NCBI GenBank assembly: GCA_030035585.1
Contig: CM057476.1
Location: forward strand, 24,288,501 to 24,352,500
Length of the DNA: 64,000 nucleotides
DNA from: Dugong dugon
Lineage: Eukaryota > Chordata > Mammalia > Sirenia > Dugongidae
Direction: 5' to 3'
The position numbers were made by a program, and so were the translations under genes. The notes beneath the pieces are model-generated. The model did no database searches, was not told the DNA's origin, and saw only the letters and a program-made list of their open reading frames with translations. Numbering within the stretch: the first letter of the stretch is position 1; each line of letters opens with the position of its first letter. Below, one piece after another: positions 34,786 to 48,114 of this stretch.

Positions 34786-35999
34786 AGAGTGATTCACTGC
34801 TGTGTCTTACTATGTGTGAGACATTGTACAGAGTGCTGTGGAGGTACAGAGCTTAGCTTGGGAGACTGAAAATTCAATAACTATAGTACATAAGTGGTAA
34901 GTCTTATAATAAAGGAAAATAGAAAACACTTTGGCACCCTAGATAGAGTAATTAATTTCTCCTCGAGGTAGGGTATTAGAGATGAGTAAATGTGTTAGTG
35001 CTTCATATTTTGCATTAAACATCTTTTGAGGCACTTTGCTTATTAGTTACTGACTAGTTCTTGAATTTCTAGTACTTCACTTAACCTTGCAATTTACTTT
35101 TCTGTAAAAGGATAGTGGTGATATTGACCTCAAGAATGTTGTAAAGATTGATCATTTAATGTTGGTTAAGTGCTTTGAAAATGCAAAATGCTACGTAAGC
35201 CTTGCTGTTCTTAATCATGTTAACAACCACTTTCTATAATTAAGGATCGACTTGATGATAACAGGTTCTATAATTAAGTTTTATTATGTACTTAGTTCCC
35301 GATTATTCAGCTAGAAATAAAGATCACAATGTTTTTTTTCTCCAAAGAGATTATTTAGGAAAGCCCTACTTGTTATTTGACACGGACTTTTTGCATTGTA
35401 TTGTCAGTAGAAAATAATATCTACATTTTGTTTCTTTCAGGAGAGTAGTAATTCACTCTAACCCCCAGGAGGCAGTAGTATACCAAGAAGATTGTTAACT
35501 TAGGCATGCTAAAAAGCAGAACAAGTCTGTTAGTGATTAGTGGCTTGATAAAACTTGGCAGGAACTTCTCTTCTTATTGAGCAGATATAGTGAAGATTTC
35601 AACAGATCTTTTAACTTTCCTTTTCCTATAGTATTGTGTTATCTTGTGCTTAAGAGTCTCCCCCGCCCCAAAAAAGAGGATCCTATCTACTTAAGTACTT
35701 AGAGTGTAATGATACTTGTTACATACACAGGGGTACCTCACTTTAAACTGTATTATACTGTGCTATATACTATAATATTATGGGTTCTTTCCTAAAAGTT
35801 ATGAATCAATTGAGATTTTTATAAATTAAATCCTACTTTAAATATATTATGGCAGTGAGTCTCAACCTTTGTTTCAGCCTTAAAGTACTGATGGATAAGA
35901 TACGCTTACAACCCTAACAATGACTTGCTGCTCAGTAATTCTCACTTTATGGCAGTTTTCTTCCAGATCTCAGAGGGCTTCATTTTATAATTTATTATT
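34786..35999. other. Mostly unique intron with one MIR
   Basis: A diverged MIR in sense orientation can be made out at about 35045-35210 ('cttcacttaaccttgcaatt', 'aaagattgatcatttaatg'). The rest is unassigned. Confidence 0.5.
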
Positions 36000-36850
36000 T
36001 TTTTTAATTGTGCTTTAGATGAAAGTTTACAGAGCAAATTATTTTCTCATCAAACAATACACGTATTGTTTTGTGACATTGGTTGCCAACCACGACATGT
36101 TAACACTCTCCCCTTCTCGACCTTGGGCTCCTCATTTCCATTCTCCAGCTTTCTTGTCCCCTCCTTCCTTCTTGTCCTTGCCCTGGGTTGGTGTGCCCAT
36201 GTAGTCTCATATACATGGTTTAGCTACATGTATTACTGTTTGTTATCTGGGCCTGTCTTGATCTTTGGCTCAAGGGTGAACTTCAGGGGTGACTTCAGTA
36301 CTGAGTTAAAATGGTATCAGGGGCCATACGCTCAGGTTTTCTCCAGTCTCTGTCAGAGCAGTAAGTCTGGTTTGTTTTTTTTGTTTTTTTTTTTGTGAGT
36401 TAGGATTTTGTTACACATTTTTCTCCAGCTCTGTCCGGGACCTTCTATTGTGATCTCTGTGAGAACATCCAGTGTTGGTAGCCAGGCACCACCTAGTTGT
36501 GCTGAACTCAGTCTGGTGGAGGCTGTGGTAGTTGTGTTTCATTAGTCCTTTGGACTAATCTTCCCCTTGTGTCTTTGGTTTTCTTCATTCTCTCTTGCTC
36601 CAGACGGGGTGGGACCAGTGGAATATTTTAGATGGCTGCTCACAAGCTTTTAAGACCCCAGACGCTACTCACCAAAGTGGGATGTAGAACATTTTCTTTA
36701 TAAACTATATTATGCCAATTGAGCTAGACGTCTCCTGAGACCGTGGACCCCAGCCCTCAGCCCAGTAATTTGGTCCCTCGGCGAGTTTAGATGTATCTAT
36801 GAAGCTTCTGTGACCTTGCCTTAGTCAAGTAGTGCACATTTCCCCAACAC
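36000..36850 (-). mobile_element. LINE-1 3' UTR
   Basis: Antisense L1 tail (gctttagatgaaagtttaca at 36011) through the 3' UTR. It is truncated where the RTE-derived element starts at 36853. The frames at 36019-36398 are 3' UTR shadows. Confidence 0.9.
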
Positions 36851-36852
36851 AT

Positions 36853-37215
36853 GTTGTTATTTTGTTAGTTGCTGTTGAGTTGGCCCCGACTCATGGTGAC
36901 CCCATGTACAACCAAATGAAACATTGCCCAGTCCTCCACCCTCTTCATGATTGTGGGTGTGCTCGAGTCTATTGTTGTGGCCACTGTGTATTTTGAGTGC
37001 CTTCCAACCTAGGGGATTCATCTTCTAGCACTATATTGGACAATATTCTGTTTTGATCCATAGAGTTTTCACTGACTAATTTTGTAAAGTAGGTTGCCAG
37101 TTCTTTCCTTCTAGTCTGTCTTAGTCTAGAAGCTCTGCTGAAACCTCTTCCATGCTGCTGGTATTTGCAATACTGGTGACATGGTTTCCAGTATCATAGC
37201 AACACTGACAGATGT
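36853..37215 (-). mobile_element. Internally deleted RTE derivative, copy 1
   Basis: The RTE 3' end (low coordinates: gttgagttggccccgactca) is joined to RTE 5' UTR-like sequence (gtctgtcttagtctagaagc) with the whole ORF missing. The same design occurs at 38069-38538 and 62613-63038. Confidence 0.75.
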
Positions 37216-38068
37216 ATGGAAATTCTGAATTCTTTGAGAGAGAGATAATACTAGTCAGTAATGGCTTTGGTACTGGAAATTAGGAAAAATATTTTAATGC
37301 TTCATTTTAGCATTTTCCCCAGAATGTACAATTTAAGTTGAAGGGTCTAGTAACTGTGGTAATTTATATAATCCCTTATTAAAAATTCCTTAATTTATTG
37401 AAATTCCCAAATTATGTTTCTAATGTTGAAATTATCAATCTAATAATAAGGTTAAAAAAAGCTATAGTTTTCATTTGGAATGAGAGATAAGATTAGCTTA
37501 TTAGCAATTAAAACATAATGCTGGAAACTAAATGGTCTCCAAAATTTGTTTTGTTTCTAAAGTTGTAGGTCCAACATCAATGTTAGCCTGTCATCACAGC
37601 TTATAGTACTTTATCTGGACCTTGATTATAGTACTGGGGGCTTTTTATTTTTTCATCTTTGTATCTTTCATGAGTAGTTCTTAAATGTACCAGTGAATGA
37701 ATGAGAAAATTTTTTCTTCCAAACTCAGAATGTCTTGGCCAATAGCTCCATAGATGATTTTTTTCCTGGTGAGCAAAAAACCTCATTTCTTTCTTTCTTT
37801 TTTTTATTGTTATAATTAAATGAAGTTTAGATTTCAAGTCAGTCTCCCATACAAAATTTTTTTTTATTTTTACATACACTGTTATGAGACCCCAACCACT
37901 CACCCCATTCAAAAAACCTCATTTCTGAGAACTTATTCTTCCCTTCCCTAGTCTACTGTTACTTACAAGAGGTTTGAGATGTAGTAAAACTTGTAAATGT
38001 CCATAGACAGAAAAATAAAGCCTTCAGGTCCATGTGACCCTCAGAGACATAAAAGAAAACATTATGTG

Positions 38069-38538
38069 GGTGTATCAGCACCCGTCTGTCAGTTTGTTGT
38101 ACTGTGATGGCTTGTGTGCAGCTCTGATGCTGAGACCTGTGCTACCGGTATTTCAAATAATAGCGGGATTACCCATAGTAGACAGGTTTCAGTGGAACTT
38201 CCAGACTAAGACAGACAAGGATGAAAAACCTGGTGATCTCCTTCTGACAGTTAGCCAATGAAAACCTTATGTATCACAACAAAACATTGTCCAACTCGTT
38301 TGCCTTGGACACATCATCAGGAGGGATCAGTTGCTAAAGGAAGACATAATGTTTGGTGAAGTAGAGGGCCAGTGAGGGTGTGGGAGACTCAGCGAGATGC
38401 ATTGCTACAGAGTCTGCAACGATGGACTCGAACACACTGGTGATTGTGAGGATGATGCAGGACCAGTCCATATTTTGTTCTGTTGTACATATGGTTGCCC
38501 TGAGTTGGAGTTAACTCGATGGCAGCTAACAACAACAT
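38069..38538 (+). mobile_element. Internally deleted RTE derivative, copy 2
   Basis: 5' UTR-like RTE (gtgtatcagcacccgtctgt; ttccagactaagacagac) is followed near 38280 by the RTE 3' end (acatcatcaggagggatcag), ending in aacaacaac. The open frame at 38034-38261 is incidental. Confidence 0.8.
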
Positions 38539-38649
38539 GTGAGTATATAACTTTTGAATACTTAATTTTGTTTTTTTTTTCTGCATAATCATTTTACTAA
38601 TGAAGGCCTTGGAACATGCGTTCTCATTCATTCTTTTTTTTGGGGGTGG

Positions 38650-39440
38650 TTAGTATTTCAACATTTTTTAATTTATTTTTTCTATTGTACTCTAGGTGAA
38701 AGTTAACAGCTCAAATTAATTTCTCATACAAAAATTTATACACATATTGTTATGTGTCACTAGTTGTAATCCCTATAATGTGACAGCACACTCCCCCTTT
38801 CTACCCCAGGTTTCCCATGTCCATCCAACCAGCTCCTGTCTCTTTCTGACTTCTTATGCCACCTCATGACAGGAGCTGCCTATTTAGTCTTCTGTATCTG
38901 CTTGATCTAAGAAGCACAAGCTTCACGAGTATTATTTTATGTTTTATAGTCCAGTCTAATCTTTGGTTGAAGAGTTGACTTTGGGAATGGTTTTAGTTCT
39001 GGGTTAATAGAGCGTCCGGGAGCCATGTCTTCGAGGGTTCCTTCAGTCTCAGACCATTAATTCTGATCTTCTTCTGTGAATTTGAGTTCTGCACCACACT
39101 TTTCTCTTGCTCTGTCAGGGACTCTGTTGTGTTTCCCATTAGGGCAGTCATTGGTGGTAGCCTGGCACCATTTCTAGTTCTTCTGGTCACAGGCTGATGG
39201 AGTCTCTGGTTTATGTGGCCCTTTTGTCTCTTGGGCTAATATTTTTCTTGTGTCTTTGATGTTCTTCATTCTCTTTGGCTCCAGGTGAGTTGGGACCAAT
39301 TGATGCATCTTAGATGGCTGCACGCAAGCTTTTAAGACTCCAGACACCACTCACCAAATTGGGATGCAGAACATTTTCTTAATAAACTTTGTTATGCCAA
39401 TTGACCTAGCTGTCCCCCGAAACCATGGTCCCCAGACCCT
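38650..39440 (-). mobile_element. Older LINE-1 3' UTR
   Basis: Antisense L1 tail (attgtactctaggtgaaagt) and 3' UTR, clearly more diverged than the copies at 1556 and 53215 but collinear with them (gatggctgcacgcaagcttt; gttatgccaattgacctag). Confidence 0.85.
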
Positions 39441-39660
39441 AGCCTGAATACTTCATTTTTTAATATATGATGTGTGCTCATAGTATAGAATTCAAGAAGG
39501 TACAAAAAGGTAAACAGTAAAATGTAAGTTTTCCTTTCATTCCCGTCCTCTAGCCATCCACTTGCCGTCTCCAAAGGCAACTGCCATTGCTAGACTCTTT
39601 TGTATCTTTCCAGGATATTGGATGAATGTATAAACATCTACCTTTATGTACATGATTGTT
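39441..39660 (-). mobile_element. Ancient L1 tail fragment
   Basis: It resembles 21340-21542 in layout (ccatccacttgccgtctcca; aaggcaactgccattgctag). Low-confidence class call. Confidence 0.4.
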
Positions 39661-40799
39661 ATCAATCTGGGGTTGATAAAGAAAATAGAGGCATTTAAAA
39701 TATTTTGGGAATAAGAGGTTTGATCTAGGAATTATGGTAATTAGGGCTTACACAGATATTGGAAGAGTTGGGGAGTGAAGGTCCGGGAAGTTGTCTTAGA
39801 AAGTCAGGGAAGCTACACCTGGAAGGTCAGGGAAGCTGACAGAGAAGACAACATCAGGATTCTCAAAAGCTGATTGGGAAAGTGCTGTAATTATCAAGTG
39901 TCTTTGACAAAGCTTCTGCCATGTATTTTTGGCTGTAGCAGTAAAGCCGGTGATTCTTGAGCACTCTTCCAGAGGCTGCTGAGAGTCTAATATCTACCTC
40001 TCTCTGCCTCTAGCAATCTCCAAAGAATAATGGCTTCTGCTCTTTGCAGACCTCACATAAGTTCCTCTCATGGGAAAATCTAACTCATATCTGTACAGGG
40101 AAAGGGATTCTAAGAAATGTAGAGGAGACCTTAGAATGGTGGATAGTTACTCCAAGTTGCCCAGACAATTGATCAGTAAGATTTTTGACCTGAGAAAACT
40201 GATGTGTCCCAGATGGGACTGCAGTTCTTACTTGTGCACTAAGAAAGAAGTCTGAGGTTTTTGATGAAAGGTAATAGGTTATAGACAACAAAAAAGACAA
40301 TGGAGAATCAAGGGAATATAGTGTCCTGAAAGCTAATGAAGGAAAAAGTTTCCATAAGAATGAAACAGTTGATTGTAAACATTACTGTGGTGAAGACAGA
40401 AGGAAGGAGGGAAAAAGAAATCTACTGGGTTTCAAATTTAAGGATGGTTATAAGTGAGATTCAAGAGTAGCTTTTGTGGACTATCCAGAGCAGAGATGTC
40501 TTTGTGACTGGTCAGTATCATCATAATAACTGCTCACATAAATGAAGAAAAGTGTAGCAGATCAACTTTTACTTTACCATCTTTTACTCATATATTGAAT
40601 GCTTTTCATCTCTCTCTATATATTTTAGTAATACAAATATATAAACTTATAAAATATAAATGTCCAGTGGAATGTAATACTCCCATAATTGTCAGAGCAA
40701 AATAGTGTATACCTAGAAATTGCTTCTTCACTCAGATATATAAATTATCTTCTCTTGAGTTAAAAAAAATCTTTGAGTCATGTTATTTGTAGTCCATTG

Positions 40800-40985
40800 T
40801 GATTCCCAGCACTATTAATAAAAAGTACATGGATCAATGTCAGTTCTTGGTTTTGATATTGTACTAACGTAAGTGTAACCAATGGAGGACATTGAATGGA
40901 GAGTACATGGGACTTCCATACTGTTTTTCAGCTTTCTGTGAGTCTACAATTATTCCAAAACAAAAAGTTAAAAAAAAAAAAAAGT
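40800..40985 (+). mobile_element. Old L1 3' end, sense
   Basis: It ends 'tctgtgagtctacaattatt' 'ccaaaacaaaaagttaaaaa' with a short A tail, the layout of an old L1 3' end in sense orientation. Confidence 0.55.
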
Positions 40986-40989
40986 TCTT

Positions 40990-41190
40990 GAACCTGTATT
41001 TGAATCCAGGAATCTCTACGTACTAGCTGAATCTCCTTGAAAAATTCTTCTAACTTCCGTTAATCTCAGTTACCATATCTATAAAATAAGGTCGATGATA
41101 ATACATCTCTCACTGGATTGATGTATCAGTGAATGAATGAGAACATAAGAGTTTTTATGAAAACAGTTTGTAGACAGCATAGTTCTTTGT
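40990..41190 (+). mobile_element. MIR SINE
   Basis: Diverged MIR with 'ttaatctcagttaccatatc' 'tataaaataaggtcgatgat'. Confidence 0.6.
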
Positions 41191-41397
41191 GAATCTTACT
41201 TAAAATTGTAAGATTTGAAGTAAACCTTTTATTTTTAAAATTAAGAATATTTACACCTATCAAGGTTTGTATTATTTTTTAAGTAGACTTTTACAAATTC
41301 ATCAAAATCACTTTGAACATTAGTTCTTCTTTTTTAAGTTATAATTCTTCTCAACTTGGCTATAGCTGCAAACAATGAGCATGTTCTCAATTTTATT

Positions 41398-41429
41398 CAC
41401 GTAAACTTGTATACTCTCAAGTTTATGTG
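41398..41429. repeat. Short hairpin, 12-bp arms
   Basis: CACGTAAACTTG (41398-41409), 8-nt loop, CAAGTTTATGTG (41418-41429). Eleven Watson-Crick pairs and one mismatched position (G opposite A). Confidence 0.85.
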
Positions 41430-41431
41430 AA

Positions 41432-41487
41432 TTTAGTCCGGAAGGGACCATACTCCTCTGCAGGGGTATGGTCCCTTCTGGATTAAA
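41432..41487. repeat. Long hairpin, 22-bp arms
   Basis: The left arm 41432-41453 pairs with the right arm 41466-41487 with two mismatches (which would be G-U or A-C in RNA) around a 12-nt loop. The core GAAGGGACCATAC is perfectly complementary. It directly follows the smaller hairpin. Confidence 0.88.
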
Positions 41488-41649
41488 CTCATGTTTTTAT
41501 TGTCTTAGGAACAATAGCCAGAGCCATCATTGGCAGGGCTAGTACGTTTTATAATCTATTAGTCTAGATTGAACAAAAAAGAATAGCACCTCATGGCTCT
41601 TACTAATGCCAAGATCCTTGGCCACTGACAGTTCACTGGCATATGTGGT

Positions 41650-42935
41650 TTGGTTCTTTCATTCTATGTATATTAACTGACTATGTACTGTATGCGAGAT
41701 ACTGTTGTAGGCTCTTGAGATACATCTGAGAACCAAAAGAAAAAGTTACCTTCAAGTGAGATGGAGTTTTCTAGTGAGACAAGATAGAAATAAAAGATGA
41801 TCAGAGTAAATATATGGTACATTAGAAGATGAAAAGTATTGTGGAGAAAAAAGTGCTGTGGGGAAAAAAAAAGTAAAGGTAATGGTATTGGGAAGGGTTG
41901 GGGTTAAGGAAGGTTTTATGCAGAAGGTAATTACCGAGTAAAGAGTTAAAGGAAGTGAGGAAGTTAACTATGATGATATCTGGCTAAGAGCACTCTAGAC
42001 AGAGGGAACAGCTAAAGCAAAGGTTCTTAGACAGAAGAGTACCTGACACACTTGAAGGGGTTTCATATGGCTGGAGTGGAGTTAGAGTAGGGGAAAGTAA
42101 TAGAACATGAGTAGAGAAGTAATAGGGACAAGATCATGTAGATTATTGTAAACCATTGTAAAGACTGGCTTTTACTCACAATTTATGCAACCATTAGAGG
42201 ATTTTGAGCAGAGAAGTGAAGTGATCTGACTTTTGAAATGACTCTGGCTGCTGTGGTTGAGACTGGACTGTGGAGGGCAAGGATAAAAGCACAGAGAGCT
42301 GTCTGGGGGCCTTTGCAGTAATCCATGTGAGAGATGATGGCAGTATGGAGGTAGTGAGCAGTAGTCAGATTCTGGATATAATTTGAAGTAGTAGCAACAG
42401 GTTTTGTTTTTGTTTTTGACAGTTTGGAGGAGTCAAGGATGATTTCATGATGTTTTGCCTGAGCAGCTGGAAGGATAGAGTTGCCATGGACTGAGATGGA
42501 CAAAGTTGTGGGAGCTGGATTGGGAAGAAGATCAGGAGTTTGTTTTGGACATGTTGAGCTTTTGAGATGTCTAAAAGACATCCAAGTGAGATGTTGAACA
42601 GGCAGTTAAATATGTAAGTCTGGAGTTTGGGAGAGAGGTCTGAGATGGAGATATAAATTTGTATTTAAAACCATGATACCGGATGGAGTTATTAAGGGGA
42701 GGTAGACAGAAAAGAGAAGAAAAAGACTGGAGGTGCTCCACCATTCTGAGGTCAGGGAGAAGGCAAGGAACAAGCAAAGAAGCAAAGGAGTTTGAGAAAA
42801 GTGTTGATGATGCAGAAAAAAACAAGAGGTTTGTCATCCTGGAAGCCATATTATACCTCATAATTGGGTCATGAGCATGATCAGGGTACTTAAAATGTAT
42901 TGTGACTGTCAATTTCTGAAAGTAGAGGGTTTAGT
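41650..42935 (-). mobile_element. LINE-2, ORF2 C-terminus
   Basis: The minus frame 42183-42581 retains L2/CR1-type ORF2 C-terminal motifs: LSISVHGNSILPAAQAKHHE, IILDSSKL, IISHMDYC and TTAARVI. The frame 42571-42912 upstream keeps a decayed 'SLPNSRLTYLTACSTSHLDV' after the RT active-site region. It is an old, inactivated element. Confidence 0.82.
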
Positions 42936-43409
42936 TTAAGTGGATCTGGAGGTTGCTGGTAACTTTATATAAATGTTTTTTAATTGAAATAAAAAATATT
43001 GATTTCTAATTATTTTACAAGAGTTCATTGATCCTGGTAATTCACTGCATAAGCAGATATTTTGTATCAGTATCAGAGGGTTAGAACTGCCTTTTAGCCA
43101 GTAGTCGAGTGCTTGGATCCATTTGCGTCAGCCAGAGACTTAAAAACATTCAGTTTCCGCTAATTTGTGATAAATCTAAAGGAAAGTGAAGCTTTGTCCC
43201 TTTGTATTATTTATGAAAAAGTGTTAGCTGAAAATTGTATAACTATCAAAAGAATTTTGATCTCATGTAAGAAAGCAGTTTACATGCATTTAATGTCTCA
43301 GGTACCCAGCATTTTTAGCTAAACATCAGGATCCAAGGACTGATGATAAAAGGGAAGTGGTTTTTCTGCTCTGAGGTGCATTCCTCCCTTGTTTCCCATA
43401 GTGGCTTGG

Positions 43410-44200
43410 TCAAACCATCACCTTTAAATTCTTTTTACCCTTGTCCTCTCACACAAGGTCTTGCCTTCTGCTTTACGGGGAAATAGAGATCATTGACTTT
43501 TAATTTCATCATTTCCTGTCATCCCTTATACTATAAACATATCTACTTTCACACTTATTCGACTTCTGTCTTTCCATCTCAGAGGAAGTGATTTTCCTCT
43601 TCTTGTCCAAGGTTAATTAATGTCTCTTGCCTGGACTCTGAGTCTCATTTTTACTTATCTTCTATGGGCCTTGCCCCATCAATTATACTCTCACTCTCTT
43701 ATATCTTTAATCTTTCTACAAATTCTTTACCGCTGTAGTACTGCATTTCTCTTCCTGATTCTACTTGACTTTTAAGAGAATGAATTTTGTAATGAAGAAG
43801 GACCTAGTTTTATAATCTCAGCCCTACCATGTTGTCCCTAAGCAAATCACTTAGCTCCTCTGAAGCTTCATTTCTATAAAATGGAGACAAAGTTTACCAC
43901 AAGTTTGTTTTGAGGATTGTAAAGTTAAATGGAGTGATCAATGTGAAGGTCCTTATTTCAAATTCTGGTACCTGACAGGTTCTCCGTAATGTTTGTTCTG
44001 ACTTCTTTTCTTTCTTCAGAGCCAGGCTTCTTGAAAGAATGGTCTGTATTTGCAGTCTCCACTTCCAGTCTAGATTTCCGTCCCCACTACTGTCACTGCT
44101 CAATTGAAATTTATCAGTGATCTCCTAATTGCCGAATCCAATGAGCACTTTTCAGACTTTCAGCATTCTTTTTCTTTTCCAACCCCCAAAATCATTCTCC
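43410..44200 (+). mobile_element. LINE-2 fragment, sense, with MIR insertion
   Basis: The blocks 'cttgaaagaatggtctgtat', 'cactactgtcactgctcaat' and 'tcagtgatctcctaattgcc' follow the L2 ORF2 order. It is interrupted by a MIR. Confidence 0.65.
43795..43995 (+). mobile_element. MIR SINE
   Basis: It carries 'taagcaaatcacttagctcc', 'cttcatttctataaaatgga' and the gaggattgtaaagt core. It is nested in L2. Confidence 0.75.
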
Positions 44201-44292
44201 CACCAACAGCTAGAGAAAGCTTTTAGTCTCCACTTCATCTGCAAGATAAAGTAAATTATTTCTGGTACAATAAAAGCCCTCTTGATCTAGAT

Positions 44293-44492
44293 CTGCACTG
44301 TTGAATATGGTAGCTACTAGTCATGGTAGCTATTTAAATTTAAATTCAAGTTAATTACAATTAAATGCAATTAAAGAAAACCCTTCCTCAGTCACACTAG
44401 CCACGTCAAGTGCTCTATAGCCACCTGTGACTAGTGCTAGTGTGTTAGTTAGCTCAGATGTAGAATATTTCCACTGTTGGACAGCACTTATC
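44293..44492. mobile_element. hAT-type non-autonomous DNA transposon
   Basis: The ends are inverted (ctgcactgttgaatatggta at the left; ttggacagcacttat at the right) and the interior has 'ctagccacgtcaagtgctct' and 'atagccacctgtgactagtg', a layout of old hAT/Charlie-type repeats. Confidence 0.6.
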
Positions 44493-44499
44493 TAGACTC

Positions 44500-47400
44500 T
44501 GGATGCTCCCCCATACTTAGCTGGTCTGATCAAGGGAAAAAAGTGATGATGCTAAGAGAGCTCATATTGTTAACCGGCAGAGTCAGGGGTTTTGGGGGAA
44601 TAGCTGGAGCTGCCTTGAAGTGAGGAATACTTAAAAAGATCAGGAGGAGAGAAGCTACTTCTGCCATTATGTTGTGCTATGGATGAGGAAGAAAAGGAAT
44701 CCCATTGATTAAATGAGAGAAAGAAATAGAACACTGCTGGGAATTTTGCATTGGGTTCAGCATTTATCTTGGAAAAAACCGTAGTGTTTAATATTAAGAG
44801 AAGAGGATAAATGATTGAGAAACAATTTCCTGGGATTTTAACCTTTTGGTAAATGATACCCATCTGCCTTTTTTGGCTTACAGAATTTTGCAGGTGTCAA
44901 TGCTTTTGCCATACTGAAAGAAATATTTTTATTCTTATATTCTGTAAATAGTAATCTCCATTCTTTCAATTTATTTTCTGTTCAGCTTATAGTCAAGAAT
45001 GCTGTGACTGTTTTACTTTCATCTGTGTAAGTTATTAATGCTGTGATTTTTTTTTACGCTCCTGGATGTTAATGTTTTAAGTTCCTGAACTTCCGCAAGA
45101 CAGGGTCCATATTGAAGGAGGCAGCTGTAAAATGCAGATGCTGACAAGCAGAGAAACAAAGAGGTTTTCACAAGGAATTGTGGGTATTTAATGTAACTCT
45201 TTAGCTCACAGTCAATAAAACCATGTTGTTTCCATAGTACTACAGTCTGTACTAGCCTTCTGCTGTATTACACAGCTTACTTTAAAGAAGAAAGATGTGT
45301 TACATTTGTCATCTGCTACCTGTATTGCATTTTAAGTTTCAATCAGAAGGCAGAAATTCTACTGTCTCAGCACAATTTAATCTATTTAAAGTAGTATTTG
45401 TGACATTTGTAACTTTTACTTAATTATTGATGAGGAAACTTCAGTTTGTATTTTATGGTGCTTGTGAAAGTGAGAAAGAATCTAGGCTTGTAAGTTAACT
45501 GACCTTTGTTTACACTTGCTTTATTTTTCTCGTCATGTCCTTTTTAAAAATGATTTTGTAAAATGAGAAGAATACTGAAAGGCTGTAGAAGAAAGGGAGA
45601 AGAGGCAGTTGATTCGCAGGAGTGGATATGGGGCAGCATTGAGATCACTAGGCAAGAGGCTGTGAGAAATGTAACATTTCTCGTTTGTGTCGTCATGTAA
45701 CTATGGAAGAACGCACCATAGAGCCTAACCTGGTATTTCCTTTTAATCAAGTCCAGCTGTTGATCATGTGCGTGCACTCTTTCCTCCGGCTATTAAGGGT
45801 GTGTCTCTCCTTTCCTATGATATCTTAAATGGCTACTTACGTATCACCTGGAATGTACTCATGTGCTTTAGGAGCCACTGCTACACTGATCATTTTTCTT
45901 TATGAATTACAAGTAAAATGCTCACCCCAAGTTGCATATAAAAACTTTGAAACAAAGAATGTGACTTGACCACATAAGTATTCTCTTTTTTCTTTTACTT
46001 TTTTTTTTTTTTTTTTTTTTATGAATAGAGCTCTTGTTTTTAATTTGATGAGCAGGAACTTTCCAACTCTAACCCTCTTTTTACAATCTGTCTTTAATTT
46101 GCAAAAAAGATGCATTCCAATTTTTCAGACATAAAACTGTTTAATGGATTTTTTTGGATTTGCTAGCTTTCTAGTCATGTTAGGTTATCCTGAAATTCAA
46201 CATATACCATTTCATGGATTTCAATCTCCTTTTCTCATTTGCATGTTTACATCTACTACTTTGATAGTAAAAAATAATTAGATGGTGTCTCTCCTTAGTC
46301 CTCCTTAAATAATACACAGTTGCAGCTGTTAGACTGTTTTTATAGAGTGCTGTTACCAACCAGGTCTTCCCTGAAAGAAATATGAAAGACTTTTCAGCAT
46401 CTTGGATCATTTAGTTCATTTTACTTATCCTCTGTGAGAGAGAATCTGTATGTACTTTTAAGGCTGTTCTGTGTTTTAAACATGGAACTTTTTTACTCTA
46501 CTGTATCTCTTGGTGGCATTAAGAAACAAATAATTTTCCCCGTTTTCTGACATCTTCCTCTCCCCTTCACCCCCTTAATGGCTGTAGCAAATGTTTAAGG
46601 CATTCTAAGTCCCAGCACTGGACAGAGCTTGGTCAGTTAGTCATCCTAATATATTTACATAAGATAAATCTGAAAACCTCTATAGTAATCATCTATACTT
46701 AGCTGAGAAAAATGGGTAGTGATTATAGGTATGAATTTTTGCTTTATACACGACAAAATTATTCCAGTAATGTTACTTTGTTAAAGAATGGAAACCACTT
46801 GATTATTTTGAGATAAAAACATTTTAAATAATACACTCTTTCAAAAAAATTTATGAAATGCTTACTCTGTTTCAGGCCTTGTACCAGATACTTGAGGTGA
46901 CACCTACATCATGTATTGTTTATCAGGTTAAAGATACATGATCTACTAGTAGGATTCTTCCAAGTAACATAGATACGTGGGAAAATAAACCATGGGACAA
47001 AGGGAAGAAATGTTCTTGCAGTAATATCTGTAGATAAAAGTCATTGAATTCTATTTAATGGTATCATGCTCCTAACTCTTGAAATTTCAAATTATGTATG
47101 TGATTGATAGTTACTAATGATTGTTAGTTTCCTTAAATACTTCCATTTGTTGTTTATATTTTTTTGCACTAAACCACACCGTATTATATTATTTGTTCCT
47201 TGCAACTTCCTGATTTTACTTAATTAACCAAATCCCTATTTTGTGAGATTCTAGGATGTATTAGCTACATCAAGGGATGATATAAAATTATTAAAATAAA
47301 CTTAATCTTAGTTTATTTTATATAAACATTAAAAAAATATTTCTTGAGGAAGAGGGCTATTGCAAAGTCAAACAATGATCGAATGGAAATATTTGATTGA

Positions 47401-48110
47401 AATAAATGCTAATTTCTATTCAGTCCCAGAGAACATAGTTTGAAAACCCTGGGATTTTAGCGTTCCAAGACAGCCATTACAGCGCTTTCAGAATGAGTTA
47501 GCTGAAACTTGGAGATCTAGTTGTTTTTTCCAAAAATGTTGTATTTTATGAATTGCTTTAGGAGTTAATACCAGATTTGTCAAGGAAAAGCAAATAGATT
47601 TAAGTAAAAACAGTTACAGTTCTACATTCAGTAGGAAAAATATTTAACTCTAGATCTTATACAGTGTTTAGTATGTTACTGGTATTTGCTAAATATTATT
47701 TTATGATTTCTCTAATGCTTAATTTAAACATAGCTGTGTTTGAAATTTATGTAAAAATGACATTAGTTCTAAGCAGATAGATAAATTTTTGGGGTCCTGG
47801 AAAAATAAATTGAATACAGCAGAAAGGGAATCTGCAGAGAGGTAAAGAGATAGTGCAAGATAGTATGGTACCTTAGTAACATCTCCAGAAGAATCAAATT
47901 AAAAGACAGAGACCTATCATGAGAAAATTAGGAAGATGCAGTTATCCATTCAGCCTATATAATTACCTGTTATTTGGTGGGAAGGAATAATAAGAAGTCA
48001 GAACTGCCGACTTGGACAGAATGCCTCTTTTCTGTGTTTCCTTATTACTCTGCGTGTGTCCTTATTGCTAACTTTATCACATAATACGTTGAGATTATCT
48101 GTTTAACTAG
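44500..48110. other. Repeat-poor intron stretch
   Basis: This is the longest part of the window with few recognisable repeats. A poly-T run lies at about 46000-46020, and a diverged L2/MIR-like trace at about 46850-46910 (cttactctgtttcaggcctt). No exon with convincing splice sites and no RNA gene was seen. The absence of young insertions may be chance or constraint. Confidence 0.55.
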
Positions 48111-48114
48111 ATAT

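Noticed and set aside
42183-42912. Two adjacent minus-strand frames that look like a novel gene
   Set aside because: Motifs identify them as decayed L2 ORF2, not a host gene.
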